A stretch of 64,000 nt of DNA from an uncultured Christensenellaceae bacterium (lineage in GTDB: Bacteria > Bacillota > Clostridia > Christensenellales > UBA3700), in contig CALWHF010000007.1 of NCBI GenBank assembly GCA_944380305.1, positions 26,095 to 90,094 of the forward strand, in the 5' to 3' direction. A program made the translations under genes and the position numbers. Of this stretch, positions 50,201 to 58,115 are shown one piece after another. Within the stretch, counting starts at the first letter, position 1; each line of letters begins with the position of its first letter. The notes below the pieces were generated by a model that was given only the letters and a program-made list of their open reading frames with translations, did no database searches and was not told where the DNA came from.

Positions 50201-52822
50201 CGAGAACGCATAGGTGTACTGCGCTGTCGCCTCTTTCGTCGGCGTCTCGGGAGCTATCTTCGAAAGAGCCGTGCCGTATCCGGCAGTGCCGCTCGCGAGC
50301 ACCACGCCGTCATCGTCACGGAACGTATAAGCGTAACTGCGCACGCTTGCCGTATAGCTGACCTTGAAAGTATAATCTTTTTCTATATTGCCGAACAATT
50401 CGTCACCCGTTTCCACAAAAACTTCGCTACCGTCGGCACTCTCGTAAGTCCAGCCCGCAAAAGCGTAATCGTACTGCGCGTCGGACGCTTTGACGAGTCC
50501 TTCTTCCGAGGGTTGTTCGACCGTATCCTTGCCGTATCTGACGTACTGTACTTCGCAAAGAAGGGTGACTCCGTCCTCGGCGACGAAGCGCACCTCGTGA
50601 TAATTCTCTACCGCGATATATTCTGCGTTTACCGTTATGTCCTTGGTTACGTTGAGCCAGTTTGCGCTGTCCCACCCCTGGAATATGTAGAGATAATCCT
50701 TGTCCTCTTTGTCGAGATTCTCGGTCGGCTCTTTCGCCGCGTTGCCGTACTCAACCGTCTGCACGTCCTCGAGTCCGTTGCCGTAGACGAACGTCACGGT
50801 GAATTCCCTCAGCGTCGCGGTATAGCTCGCGGTCTCAGAGTACGCGCCCGTGACCGTCGCGCCTTCCTCGATGTCCCAGCCGTCGAAAGCGTAATCGTAT
50901 TTTTCGTCGCTGTAACTGCCGACCGTCTCGGGCACGGTGATAATCGCGCCGTAAGCGAGGGTCTCTTTGTATTCCGTATCTTCACCGCTCTCCGTCTTCG
51001 CGACGAAAACGACGTCGTAGTATCTGAGCGTCTCTTCGTATCTCGCCGTGACGGTCTGCGCGCTTGTTACGTTCTGCCACCCGTCGCCGTCCCAGCCGAC
51101 GAACGCGAAGTCGTACTGCGCCGTGGACGCCTTGGCGACCTTGTCACCCTCGGGAGCGACCGCGCTTTCGCCGTATGCGATATACTGCGTCTCGGTCAGC
51201 CTGTTGCCCTCGTCGTCAACGAAATCGACCGCATATACCCTCGTTATCCTGTCATAAGTCGCAGTGACCGTCATCGCCGAAGTCACCGACGAGAAATCCA
51301 CGTCCCAGCCCGTGAAGACGTAGTGATACTGTGCGGTGTCGTACGACGAGAACTCCGCGTTGATACCGCTCGGAGCTTTTGCCGCATGTCCGTAACGCGT
51401 ACTCACCGTATACGTCTTGTAGTTGCCCTCGACGCCGTATCTGAAAGTCACGTCGAACTCTTTGAGTTTGAGCACCGCGTTGACCTTTTTATCCGAAGTT
51501 ATGTTCTCGAGAGAAGAATCCCAGCCGTCGAGATAGTACATCTCGCCGATCTCGAGCACGGTAGGAGCGGTCACGCTGCCGCCGTAATCCACCTGTTTTT
51601 CCACTATAAGCACGCCGTCCGCATAGAAAGATACCGTATATCTTCTGGGAGAGCTGTCCCATACCGCGTTTATCACGGTGTCCGCGGTCACGTTCTCCGC
51701 GGTCTTGTCCCAGCCCTCGAACGTGTAATCATACGTCTCGTCGGAAAGTCTGACGGGATCGGAAGACGGAAGCTCCGCGCTACCGCCCGCCGGAACGTAT
51801 CTGCGACAGTAAAGCGTTTCGCCGTCGTAAAAATCCACGGTGAAATATCTGACGTTGTTGTTGTATATAGCGTTGACGACTCTGTCCTCGGTCACGAAAC
51901 AATAATTGTTGTCCCAGCCGACGAACATGTAGTCGATATTCTCAGAAGGAGATTTATCGAGTTTCCCGTCGTCGTTTGTCGGAGCTGTAGCATCTTCTCC
52001 GTATCTGACCGTCTGCGTCTCGCTCTTTCCGTCACCGTACACAAAGGTGACGGTATATTTCGCATACTCGCGCGCTATCGACGCGTTGACTTTGAGATCG
52101 GAAGTTATATTCGAGAAATCCTTATCCCAGCCCGCGAATTTGCAGACAGTGCCCTTTAGCTCGGGAAGCGCGTCTTCTATCTCCTTGTCCGCAGGAGCAG
52201 TCGCGGCTTTGCCGTATTCGACGCTCTCGGTCTTTATGGTTACGCCGTCCACGTTGAACGTGACGGTGAAAGTCCTGACCTTCTGCTCGTATACCGGACG
52301 CACTTCTATGTCTTCTGTTATATTCGAAAGCGGAGTGTCCCAGCCGGCAAAATAATATTCGTACTGCCCGTCCGCGGGTTTGTCGGACGCAGTCATGTAT
52401 CCGTTGAGGTCGCTGCCTACGGGAACGTACGCGCTGTACAGTACGAGCGAATCGCTCCAGTCGTAAAAAGTCACTTTGACGACTTCGTCCTCGTCAAGCC
52501 ATCTGGCGTAAAGAATCGTTCCGTCTTCCGCTCCCGCAACGTCGTTGTAATCGGCGGGTTCCTGCCATACGTTGACGTCGAAATACCAGCCCCCGAAATA
52601 ATATCCTTCTCTCTCGGGTACGGATTCGAACAGACCGACGACCTCGTCCATCCCGACGTTTACCGCGTTGTCTTCCCAGTAAACGACGTTGATGCCAGTA
52701 TCGGCATACGCGGTATCGCCGCCCTGTTCGGTACTGACCTCCTCGGCGTCGCATGCAAGCAAAGCAAAAACGCCTGCAAATACCAACGCAATTATGAGTA
52801 AAACGGAAATCGATCTCTTCAT
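47207..52822 (-). CDS. giant surface lipoprotein with 17 InlB-type B repeats and BspA-type leucine-rich repeats
   Basis: 1871 residues. The signal peptide ends in a lipobox (FALLACD), so it is anchored to the outer face of the membrane by lipid. About 17 InlB B/Listeria-Bacteroides repeats of 65-85 residues follow, each with a form like YTVTFVYG ... YGKAATAP ... FAGWDKDFSNITSDLKVNA. The last 450 residues hold BspA/LRR_5-type repeats (EIGAQLFKDELLLTSVTIPSSITKIGEQAFYGTNLKSL). Such proteins serve adhesion to host or other bacteria. ATG 52822 follows AAGGAG. No sortase motif at the C-terminus (ends TTGQSGL). Confidence 0.9.
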   Translation of the reverse strand: MKRSISVLLIIALVFAGVFALLACDAEEVSTEQGGDTAYADTGINVVYWEDNAVNVGMDEVVGLFESVPEREGYYFGGWYFDVNVWQEPADYNDVAGAEDGTILYARWLDEDEVVKVTFYDWSDSLVLYSAYVPVGSDLNGYMTASDKPADGQYEYYFAGWDTPLSNITEDIEVRPVYEQKVRTFTVTFNVDGVTIKTESVEYGKAATAPADKEIEDALPELKGTVCKFAGWDKDFSNITSDLKVNASIAREYAKYTVTFVYGDGKSETQTVRYGEDATAPTNDDGKLDKSPSENIDYMFVGWDNNYCFVTEDRVVNAIYNNNVRYFTVDFYDGETLYCRRYVPAGGSAELPSSDPVRLSDETYDYTFEGWDKTAENVTADTVINAVWDSSPRRYTVSFYADGVLIVEKQVDYGGSVTAPTVLEIGEMYYLDGWDSSLENITSDKKVNAVLKLKEFDVTFRYGVEGNYKTYTVSTRYGHAAKAPSGINAEFSSYDTAQYHYVFTGWDVDFSSVTSAMTVTATYDRITRVYAVDFVDDEGNRLTETQYIAYGESAVAPEGDKVAKASTAQYDFAFVGWDGDGWQNVTSAQTVTARYEETLRYYDVVFVAKTESGEDTEYKETLAYGAIITVPETVGSYSDEKYDYAFDGWDIEEGATVTGAYSETASYTATLREFTVTFVYGNGLEDVQTVEYGNAAKEPTENLDKEDKDYLYIFQGWDSANWLNVTKDITVNAEYIAVENYHEVRFVAEDGVTLLCEVQYVRYGKDTVEQPSEEGLVKASDAQYDYAFAGWTYESADGSEVFVETGDELFGNIEKDYTFKVSYTASVRSYAYTFRDDDGVVLASGTAGYGTALSKIAPETPTKEATAQYTYAFSHWADADGATVNLGTTVGAAVSLTAVYTATVNSYTVTFVYGDNLKDVQTVEYGNAAKEPTENLEKSATATTRYIFKGWENANWLNVTKDITVNAEYIAVENYHEVRFVAEDGKTLLSEVQYVRYGKDTLVLPDTTQIVKQQTVSHTFAFTGWDYTDKEGAEHFISHEDLISMVNAVDADYTFKAHFEATIRQYTVVFYDDDRTTVLSSQSVDYGTSATEPVTPTKEMTAQWVYTFAGWDSDAWTDISGDTVVYATYSQELRKYNVTFVYGNVDDAGSADYRTTTIQTGYGLKPEVPADIDTTRPSTAKYDFTFSGWDGLLEVNGDMTVTANYSRKIRAYKVTFYNMTTGALDGEVNMEYGSWIERTMSAGDYIWDSWYLKDGDGYTPLPLKSEVTEVDEDGELIGHVQGDMVLYGNLVMEGFEFDSSNNINYYGGSNSFVQIPTYANRQKVGRINSRIFDGRTQDEISAVYLPLGVQVSGEAFRSMDKSWGLVQDADVAKKVIVYCEAEDDGGWDIGLDQFDTGWDSGIPGKNKYFNVKGIETVGDYNYVLLADNTAIIQKFVNATKKTVEIPVSTVEVKSGDNAGIYTITELAGSAFSGMSNVTTVFIANEWKNKKLGSYIFSGLTATIYLAIDDTAKSGNRPALEWGGIEGMEVATKYADWSLLWANVHSSDGGSLTLEWNCDGLYTDSNKVTYLLRSSGEATALSQEYVFFGDVTNLTIPEKLTVNDKEYTVTEIGAQLFKDELLLTSVTIPSSITKIGEQAFYGTNLKSLTLAEGLKSIGNLAFAMNTNLTYVYVPATCDDIGYFAFTGANKAELFMGRASAPTGSGLIGYKMGWNYTTSLTGIDISNIGSAVETLLKNGTELPTYWSAKGKVSTTIDGRNGIIAARVDLTFIAKTDGTAHLYKAGKSGVFTELKSFAIPSSITFNDVAYPVGTILNGTFSGYTIETIFIPSTVTTIEANAFDTAVNIKTDAVEQPAGWSLPEGSTVTTGQSGL
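49860..50790 (-). repeat. 702-bp internal direct duplication in the InlB-repeat gene
   Basis: The stretch around VNAEYIAVENYHEVRFVAEDG occurs twice, exactly 234 codons (702 bp) apart, with long near-identical DNA runs near 49900-49990 and 50602-50690. Three successive repeats seem to have been copied as a block, which marks repeat number as variable. Confidence 0.85.
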
Positions 52823-53331
52823 GATTTTCTCCTTAGCCGCATCGTTTGCGGCAATCCTGTCCCTTTTATTTCTGCGACACCCGTCGCTTAGCCCGCTCGC
52901 GAGTCTTCCTTAAACGCGTTTATATTATATTACGGAAATTTGTAAAAAGCAACGCAATCGCATATAAAATATGCTCGCGCACATACCCGTTTTGTACATA
53001 CCCGCGTACCGAAACGCGCGCGATTTTTGTATATTTCTCGTATAAACTGTCGTATCGGAAACTTTGCCCGCATCGGATATTTCGCCCTTACCCGACGTCC
53101 TTCACGAAAAACGGATCCTCGTCGTAGAAAATTTTAACGTATCCGTGTCGATAAACACATTATAATAATACAGAAAGCCGTAGACGTTTTCGGTATAAGC
53201 AAATCGGTCAAGTTTTGCCGCAATAAAAGCCGTTGCATTATTATGCGACGACGCAAAATAAATAACCGCGTTTTTCCGTTCGCGCCTCTTGCCTCGTTTT
53301 CGACATAAAAACCTCGCGCGCGCCGAACGTC
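52823..53331. other. long gene-free region upstream of the lipoprotein gene
   Basis: About 510 bases with no convincing reading frame. Apart from the promoter at 52924-52952 I see only AT-rich filler with several CGCG-rich words; no riboswitch or repeat recognised. Confidence 0.5.
52924..52952 (-). promoter_or_regulatory. promoter of the InlB-repeat lipoprotein gene
   Basis: Minus strand TTGCTT (52952-52947), 17 bases, TATAAT (52929-52924), about 100 bases before ATG 52822. Confidence 0.65.
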
Positions 53332-53361
53332 AAAAAACCGCCCCGCCCGAAGGCGGAACGG
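53332..53361 (-). terminator. terminator of luxS
   Basis: Minus strand CCGTTCCGCC-TTCG-GGCGGGGCGG (imperfect) followed by six T, about 35 bases past the luxS stop. Confidence 0.82.
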
Positions 53362-53395
53362 CAGCCGTATCCGGATAATTCTCTTAACGCTTTCG

Positions 53396-53869
53396 TCACT
53401 GTTTCACGGGGTATTCCGTACGCAGATTCTCCCTCAGCTCTTTAACGTATTTTGTCGCGTAATATTTCGCCGTAGAGAGATTCTGTTCGAGATAATTGCC
53501 GCACTCGTCCGCTTTCGCTCCCGGGATCTCTCCTTCGTATCCCGCTATGAAGTCGAACGCACCGATGACGTACTTTTTCATCTCCTCGCACGAAGGCTCT
53601 CCGAACACCAGCAGATAACAACCCGTGCGACAGCCCATAGGACCGAAATAGACCACTCTGTCTTTTATTTCGCTGTTCCTCAGCCATGTAGCCGCCAGAT
53701 GCTCTATCGTATGCAGCGCGGGCTGATCTATGACGGGTTCGCGGTTCGGCGCGGTGATTCTCAGGTCGAAAGTCGACACGACGCAATCTCCGCACCTGTC
53801 CTTTCTCGACAGATAAAGTCCGGGCAAAAGTCTCGTATGATCTATGCAAAAACTTGCTATCTTTTCCAT
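53396..53869 (-). CDS. luxS: S-ribosylhomocysteine lyase
   Basis: 157 residues. Converts S-ribosylhomocysteine to homocysteine and DPD, the precursor of AI-2, in the activated methyl cycle. The metal ligands are in HTIEHLAATWLRN (HxxEH) and later in AKADECGNY; the catalytic Cys is in GPMGCRTGCYLLV. Full length. GGAGAG lies four bases before ATG 53869. No pfs/mtn neighbour is in the window. Lies downstream of nothing in its own operon. Confidence 0.96.
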   Translation of the reverse strand: MEKIASFCIDHTRLLPGLYLSRKDRCGDCVVSTFDLRITAPNREPVIDQPALHTIEHLAATWLRNSEIKDRVVYFGPMGCRTGCYLLVFGEPSCEEMKKYVIGAFDFIAGYEGEIPGAKADECGNYLEQNLSTAKYYATKYVKELRENLRTEYPVKQ

Positions 53870-53904
53870 TATCTCTCCTTGCTGCGCAAAATCAAAGGTC
53901 GCGT

Positions 53905-53928
53905 AAAAAAGCCGCGGTTCGCCGCGGC
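53905..53928 (-). terminator. terminator of the TrpXYZ-like ABC operon
   Basis: Minus strand GCCGCGG-CGAA-CCGCGGC then six T, five bases past the ATPase stop. Confidence 0.93.
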
Positions 53929-53933
53929 GTTTT

Positions 53934-54716
53934 TTATATCATCAACATCTTGTCGCTCTCGATCTTGAACTTTTCGAGGAGCTGGCTGACCGTAAGATTT
54001 TTCTTTTCTTCACCGCGCACGTCGTATATGATATTGCCTTCGTTCATCATGATAAGACGGTTGCCGTAGCGTATCGCATCTTTCATGTTGTGGGTTATCA
54101 TTATCGTCGTCAGGTTGTTTATGCTCGTCAGCTCTTCGGTGACCGAAAGCACCTTTTCGGCGGTCTTCGGATCGAGTGCCGCGGTATGCTCGTCGAGGAG
54201 CAGCACCTTGGGTTTTTTCATCGTCGCCATAAGCAGCGTAAGAGCCTGTCTCTGCCCGCCCGAAAGCAATCCGACCTTTGCCGTCATTCTGTCTTCGAGA
54301 CCTAGACCGAGTATCTTGAGCTGGGACTTGTAATCGACTTTTTCCCTGTGCGTAACGCCCCATGAAAGACCTCTGATCTTGCCCCTGCGGTTTGCAAGTG
54401 CGAGATTTTCCTGTATCTCCATGTTTGCCGCCGTACCCGTCATCGGGTCCTGAAACACTCTGCCCAGATATTTTGCTCTTTTGAATTCCTTGAGTTTCGT
54501 CACGTTCTGCCCGTCAAGCTCGATCGTGCCTTCTTCGGGGAAATAAACTCCCGCGATAAGGTTGAGCAGCGTGGACTTGCCCGCTCCGTTGCCGCCTATG
54601 ACCGTAATGAAGTCACCTTCTTCGACTTCGAGAGACAAATTCACTATCGCCTTCTTTTCGTTGACCGTGCCCATATTGAAAGTCTTGGACACGTTTTTGA
54701 GACTCAGCATGCTCAT
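53934..54716 (-). CDS. ABC importer ATPase (TrpZ-like)
   Basis: 260 residues. Walker A GGNGAGKST, Q-loop VFQDPMTGTAA, signature LLSGGQRQA, Walker B VLLLDEHTAALD, switch His ITHNMKD. Related to the ATPases of the branched-amino-acid/TrpXYZ type, with DEHTAALD as a group mark. Its ATG overlaps the permease stop (ATGA), with AGGAGG nine bases upstream. Third gene of a binding protein-permease-ATPase operon. Confidence 0.92.
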   Translation of the reverse strand: MSMLSLKNVSKTFNMGTVNEKKAIVNLSLEVEEGDFITVIGGNGAGKSTLLNLIAGVYFPEEGTIELDGQNVTKLKEFKRAKYLGRVFQDPMTGTAANMEIQENLALANRRGKIRGLSWGVTHREKVDYKSQLKILGLGLEDRMTAKVGLLSGGQRQALTLLMATMKKPKVLLLDEHTAALDPKTAEKVLSVTEELTSINNLTTIMITHNMKDAIRYGNRLIMMNEGNIIYDVRGEEKKNLTVSQLLEKFKIESDKMLMI

Positions 54717-55885
54717 TTGCCCTCACCTCCTATCGGAGCAACAGAAAACACGTTCTGCGTTTCTTCCGCCTCTTCGAGTGCCTTGGAACCGTACTTTTCG
54801 ACGTACTTTTCCTTAGTCCTGACCAGCTTTGCGTGCATTCTTCTGACAGTCTTTTCGTCGGTGCAGGTCTTGAGCTGCTCGGTCAGAGAATTTATCGTGC
54901 CGAGCAGTTTCTGACGTTCAGCTTCCTTTTTCGCAGCTTTTTTCTCGTCTCTGCGCTTTGCGTATTCGGCGTACTTCGGATATTTCTTTATAAGGAAATT
55001 ATCAAGGCTCTTGACTCCCGCAGCACCTTTTGCCTTTATCGCAGGCAGACAGAGAGCAATGACGACGAGCACCGCCGTGCTCAGCTTTATATATTCGGTA
55101 GGCAGACCGACATAATACACCAAAGCGTAAATTATACGGTATATGATGCTGCCCACGACGACCGCGCCTAAAGTCACGGCAAAATTGCTGTTGGAAGGAA
55201 TTATTGTCTCTCCTATTATGACCGCCGCAAGTCCCGCGACGATCGCGCCCTGACCCGTCGTCCAGCTCGCAGTGCCCTGTTCCTGCGCCACGAGCGCGCC
55301 CGAAAGGGCTATGAGAGCGTTGGAAATAACGAGCCCTATTATCTTCGTGTTATCGGTATTGATACCCTGCGCGCGACACATCTTTTCGTTCGCGCCGGTA
55401 GCTCTTATCGCGCTGCCGATCTCTGTCCCGAAAAACCAGTAGCACGCAGCTATGACCGCCGTGATGCAGATAAGTCCCATGATGAGTATGCTGTATCTGC
55501 TCGCCATTCCGCCGAATACCGAATAGAACAACGGCACGTTGAGCAATCCTATCGATGCCTTGTTGTTCATGGTTATCAGCGTGACCGAGTACAACGCCGT
55601 AAGAGTGATGATGCCCGAAAGTATCGGGGCTATCTTGAGTTTCGTATGCAAAAGCGCGGTAACGAGCCCCGCTCCCGCACCTGCAAGCAAAGCGATAAAG
55701 CACGCAGCCATGCCGTGCCATTCGCTGTTTTGTATCAGGGTCGCAGCTACGGCACCGCCGAGTGCGAAACTGCCTTCGCATGTCAGATCGGCAAAATCGA
55801 GAAGTCTGTAAGTTATGTAGACGCCTATCGCCATCACACCCCACAGCATTCCTTGATTCAAGCCACCGAGAAATATAGTCGCCAT
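54713..55885 (-). CDS. ABC importer permease (TrpY-like, BPD_transp_2)
   Basis: 390 residues, about nine membrane helices to residue 300: WGVMAIGVYITYRLLDFADLTCEGSFALGGAV is the signature start of this permease group, and AIRATGANEKMCRAQGIN is its ATPase-contact loop. The C-terminal 90 residues are a long charged helical extension (KKYPKYAEYAKRRDEKKAAKKEAERQ) not usual in TrpY, probably cytoplasmic. GCAGGAAG precedes ATG 55885. Between the binding protein and the ATPase. Confidence 0.9.
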   Translation of the reverse strand: MATIFLGGLNQGMLWGVMAIGVYITYRLLDFADLTCEGSFALGGAVAATLIQNSEWHGMAACFIALLAGAGAGLVTALLHTKLKIAPILSGIITLTALYSVTLITMNNKASIGLLNVPLFYSVFGGMASRYSILIMGLICITAVIAACYWFFGTEIGSAIRATGANEKMCRAQGINTDNTKIIGLVISNALIALSGALVAQEQGTASWTTGQGAIVAGLAAVIIGETIIPSNSNFAVTLGAVVVGSIIYRIIYALVYYVGLPTEYIKLSTAVLVVIALCLPAIKAKGAAGVKSLDNFLIKKYPKYAEYAKRRDEKKAAKKEAERQKLLGTINSLTEQLKTCTDEKTVRRMHAKLVRTKEKYVEKYGSKALEEAEETQNVFSVAPIGGEGK

Positions 55886-55937
55886 TTGTATTCTTCCTGC
55901 TCTCTCCGCCCCGTTCCGGAGCGGAGAGAATATCCTT

Positions 55938-56969
55938 TTATTGTGCCTTGTTCAATACGCTTTCGGGAATGGTGAATCCTATCATCTCTGCCACTTCGGT
56001 ATTCACGACGTAGGTGAAATCGGTGGTCTGGCTGGCAACGGGAATATCCTTCGCGGTTTTCTGCCCCATAAGTATCTCGAATGCCTGCTGAGCCGCGAGT
56101 CTGCCGAGATAAGAATAATCGACGCTGAGCGTAGCAACGCCGCACAGAGACGCCATGCCGCCTTCGCCGCATACGATGGGAAGTTTTGTCTCTTTGTTGA
56201 CGTTCTGAGTGTGAACGGTTGCCGCAGCCGCCGCAAGCACGTTGTCGGTGGGCAGATATACGATGTCCGCACCCTTGCCCTTCAGCGATACGAGAGCGTT
56301 GCCTATGTTGTCTACGCCGTCGATGGATTCTTCGACGAATGCGATACCCTTGCTTTCGCACGCGCTCTTGACCTTGTCTTTCTGCACTACGGAGTTGGTC
56401 TCCTTGCTGACGTACAGCACGCCGATCGTCAGATCGTCTGTCTTGCCGCCCATGAGTTCGACCATCAGATCAACCTGCTCTGCTATCGGGTTGATGTCGG
56501 ATACTCCCGTAACGTAGTTGGACTGTCCCTCGAGCTTGTCAACGAGCTTTGCATCTACGGGATCGGTCACCGCGTTGAATATTACGGGGATGTGATAATC
56601 CTTAGCCTTGCTGACCGCCGTCTGAGAAGACGCGGTAGCTATCGAATAGATCAGATCCACGTTTTTTGCGATAAAGCTGTCGATGATCGAGCTGTTGTTT
56701 GCATCCTCGCCCTGAGCATTGTCCTTCTCGAAGGTAACGGTCTTGCCTTCTGCGGCGAGCAGCTTGGTCAGTTCTTCGCAGAACGCGTTGTTTGCCTGAT
56801 CGAGCGCGTCGTGAGGCGCAAGCTGGATTACGCCGACCTTGTATGAAGTCTTAGCCGCGTATTCGGCTTTTTGTGCTTCGTAATCGAAATTGTCGGTGCA
56901 GGCAACCGCAAAGAAACAGCAGCTGACGGCAACGACGAGAGCGATCGTCAAAATAATGATCTTTTTCAT
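55938..56969 (-). CDS. ABC importer substrate-binding lipoprotein (TrpX-like)
   Basis: 343 residues from ATG 56969 (AGGAGAGA upstream). Lipoprotein signal ends FFAVACTD. ABC_sub_bind fold: YKVGVIQLAPHDALDQANNAFCEEL, VDLIYSIATASSQTAVSKAK, IPVIFNAVTDPVDAKLVD, GADIVYLPTDN, and GEGGMASLCGVATLSVDYSYLGRLAAQQA. This group includes the tryptophan/tyrosine-binding TrpX proteins of streptococci and clostridia; an aromatic amino acid or nucleoside-like ligand is likely. First gene of the operon; no T-box leader seen. Confidence 0.92.
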   Translation of the reverse strand: MKKIIILTIALVVAVSCCFFAVACTDNFDYEAQKAEYAAKTSYKVGVIQLAPHDALDQANNAFCEELTKLLAAEGKTVTFEKDNAQGEDANNSSIIDSFIAKNVDLIYSIATASSQTAVSKAKDYHIPVIFNAVTDPVDAKLVDKLEGQSNYVTGVSDINPIAEQVDLMVELMGGKTDDLTIGVLYVSKETNSVVQKDKVKSACESKGIAFVEESIDGVDNIGNALVSLKGKGADIVYLPTDNVLAAAAATVHTQNVNKETKLPIVCGEGGMASLCGVATLSVDYSYLGRLAAQQAFEILMGQKTAKDIPVASQTTDFTYVVNTEVAEMIGFTIPESVLNKAQ

Positions 56970-57012
56970 AATTCTCTCCTTCCGTTTATACGGATTTTTG
57001 AATATTGAAAAC

Positions 57013-57041
57013 ATTATAACATATGTTTCGCATAAAATAAA
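57013..57041 (-). promoter_or_regulatory. promoter of the TrpXYZ-like ABC operon
   Basis: Minus strand TTTATT (57041-57036), 17 bases, TATAAT (57018-57013) with an extended -10 TG, about 40 bases before ATG 56969. Confidence 0.7.
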
Positions 57042-57124
57042 AGAGTTTTTGTATTTTTTTAGCGTATAATATGTTTTTTTACATGAACAAAGAGAAAACC
57101 CTTTGAAAAAGCGGCATTTCAAAT

Positions 57125-57153
57125 AAAAAAACCGTCCGCGCAAAGGCGGACGG
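57125..57153 (-). terminator. terminator of the Mrp ATPase gene
   Basis: Minus strand CCGTCCGC ... GCGGACGG stem with a short loop and a T7 run, about 40 bases past the mrp stop. Confidence 0.9.
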
Positions 57154-57192
57154 CAATGGATTTCGCTGCATAAACTTGCAAATGATGAATAA

Positions 57193-58023
57193 TTATACGC
57201 GTTCACGCTTTGTCGCTTTCTTCACCGCTTCTACGACGGGCGCGATCTCGGGACATTCGGCGTCCTCTATCCTGCCATCGTCGCAGAGTTTCGCGAGTGC
57301 GGGATTTATCGGCAGTCTCGTCAGCAGTCTGACGCCGTATTGCCGGCATACCTCTTCGGCTTTCGATTCACCGAAGATAAAGTGCTTTTTACCGCAGCCG
57401 TCACATACGAAATAGCTCATATTCTCGACAACTCCCAGAACGGGCACGTTCATCATCTTAGCCATCTTGAGAGCCTTTGCGACTATCATGGAAACGAGTT
57501 CCTGCGGAGAAGTAACGATCAATATACCGTCAACGGGCAGACTCTGGAACACGGTCAACGGAACGTCGCCCGTGCCGGGAGGCATATCAACTACCATATA
57601 GTCGACGTCGCCCCAGTCTACGTCCGTCCAGAACTGTTCGACCATACCCGCGATCAGCGGTCCTCTCCATATCACGGGATCGTCATCGTGCTCGAGCATC
57701 ATATTGACCGAAATGAGTTTCGAGCCCTTTCTAGTCATTGCGGGAACTATCATTTCGCCGTTGCCGTAAGCCTTGCCTCCGACGCCGAAAACCTTGCCCA
57801 TCGAAGGACCCGTAACGTCCGCGTCGAGCACGGCGACCTTGCCGCCGTCTTTCGCAAGCGCGCTTGCGGTCAACGCGCTGACGAGCGATTTGCCTACGCC
57901 GCCTTTACCGCTGACTACCGCTATTACCTTTTTGACGCGGCATCCGCCGTTCTTTTTCTTCTCTTCTTTGCGCTCTCCGCAATTCGCCGACGCGCACGAA
58001 GAGCAGTCGTGGTTGCACTCCAT
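57193..58023 (-). CDS. mrp: Mrp/NBP35-type P-loop ATPase (Fe-S carrier)
   Basis: 276 residues from ATG 58023 (GGAGG four bases upstream). Binds and transfers Fe-S clusters to apo-proteins. N-terminal Cys cluster CNHDCSSCASANC, deviant Walker A VSGKGGVGKS, Asp in AVLDADVTGPSMGK, VDMPPGTGDVPLTV, and the C-terminal cluster pair in FVCDGCGKKH. Domain order is that of Mrp/ApbC with the NBP35-like N-terminal cysteines found in anaerobes. Single gene with a hairpin in its leader. Confidence 0.94.
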   Translation of the reverse strand: MECNHDCSSCASANCGERKEEKKKNGGCRVKKVIAVVSGKGGVGKSLVSALTASALAKDGGKVAVLDADVTGPSMGKVFGVGGKAYGNGEMIVPAMTRKGSKLISVNMMLEHDDDPVIWRGPLIAGMVEQFWTDVDWGDVDYMVVDMPPGTGDVPLTVFQSLPVDGILIVTSPQELVSMIVAKALKMAKMMNVPVLGVVENMSYFVCDGCGKKHFIFGESKAEEVCRQYGVRLLTRLPINPALAKLCDDGRIEDAECPEIAPVVEAVKKATKRERV

Positions 58024-58034
58024 ATTGCCTCCGT

Positions 58035-58056
58035 AAAAACGGGCGCGACGCGCCCG
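58035..58056 (-). terminator. hairpin with T-run in the mrp leader
   Basis: Minus strand CGGGCGC-GTC-GCGCCCG followed by five T, ending just before the ribosome site of mrp and starting within a few bases of the TATAAT at 58075-58070. It may end read-through from the upstream gene or attenuate mrp. Confidence 0.55.
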
Positions 58057-58115
58057 CAGGTTGTTTGACATTATATTTATACTTCCACGGGTTCCCTGTA
58101 CCCGTGTCCGTTATC

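Noticed and set aside
48191..52159. Very long open frame (1322 codons) on the plus strand
   Set aside because: It lies wholly antisense to the InlB-repeat lipoprotein. Periodicity comes from the repeats of the sense gene; no ribosome site and low-complexity Arg/His/Tyr-rich translation.
56970..57124. T-box leader for the TrpXYZ-like operon
   Set aside because: The leader from the promoter at 57013 is only about 40 bases and has no T-box sequence or terminator.
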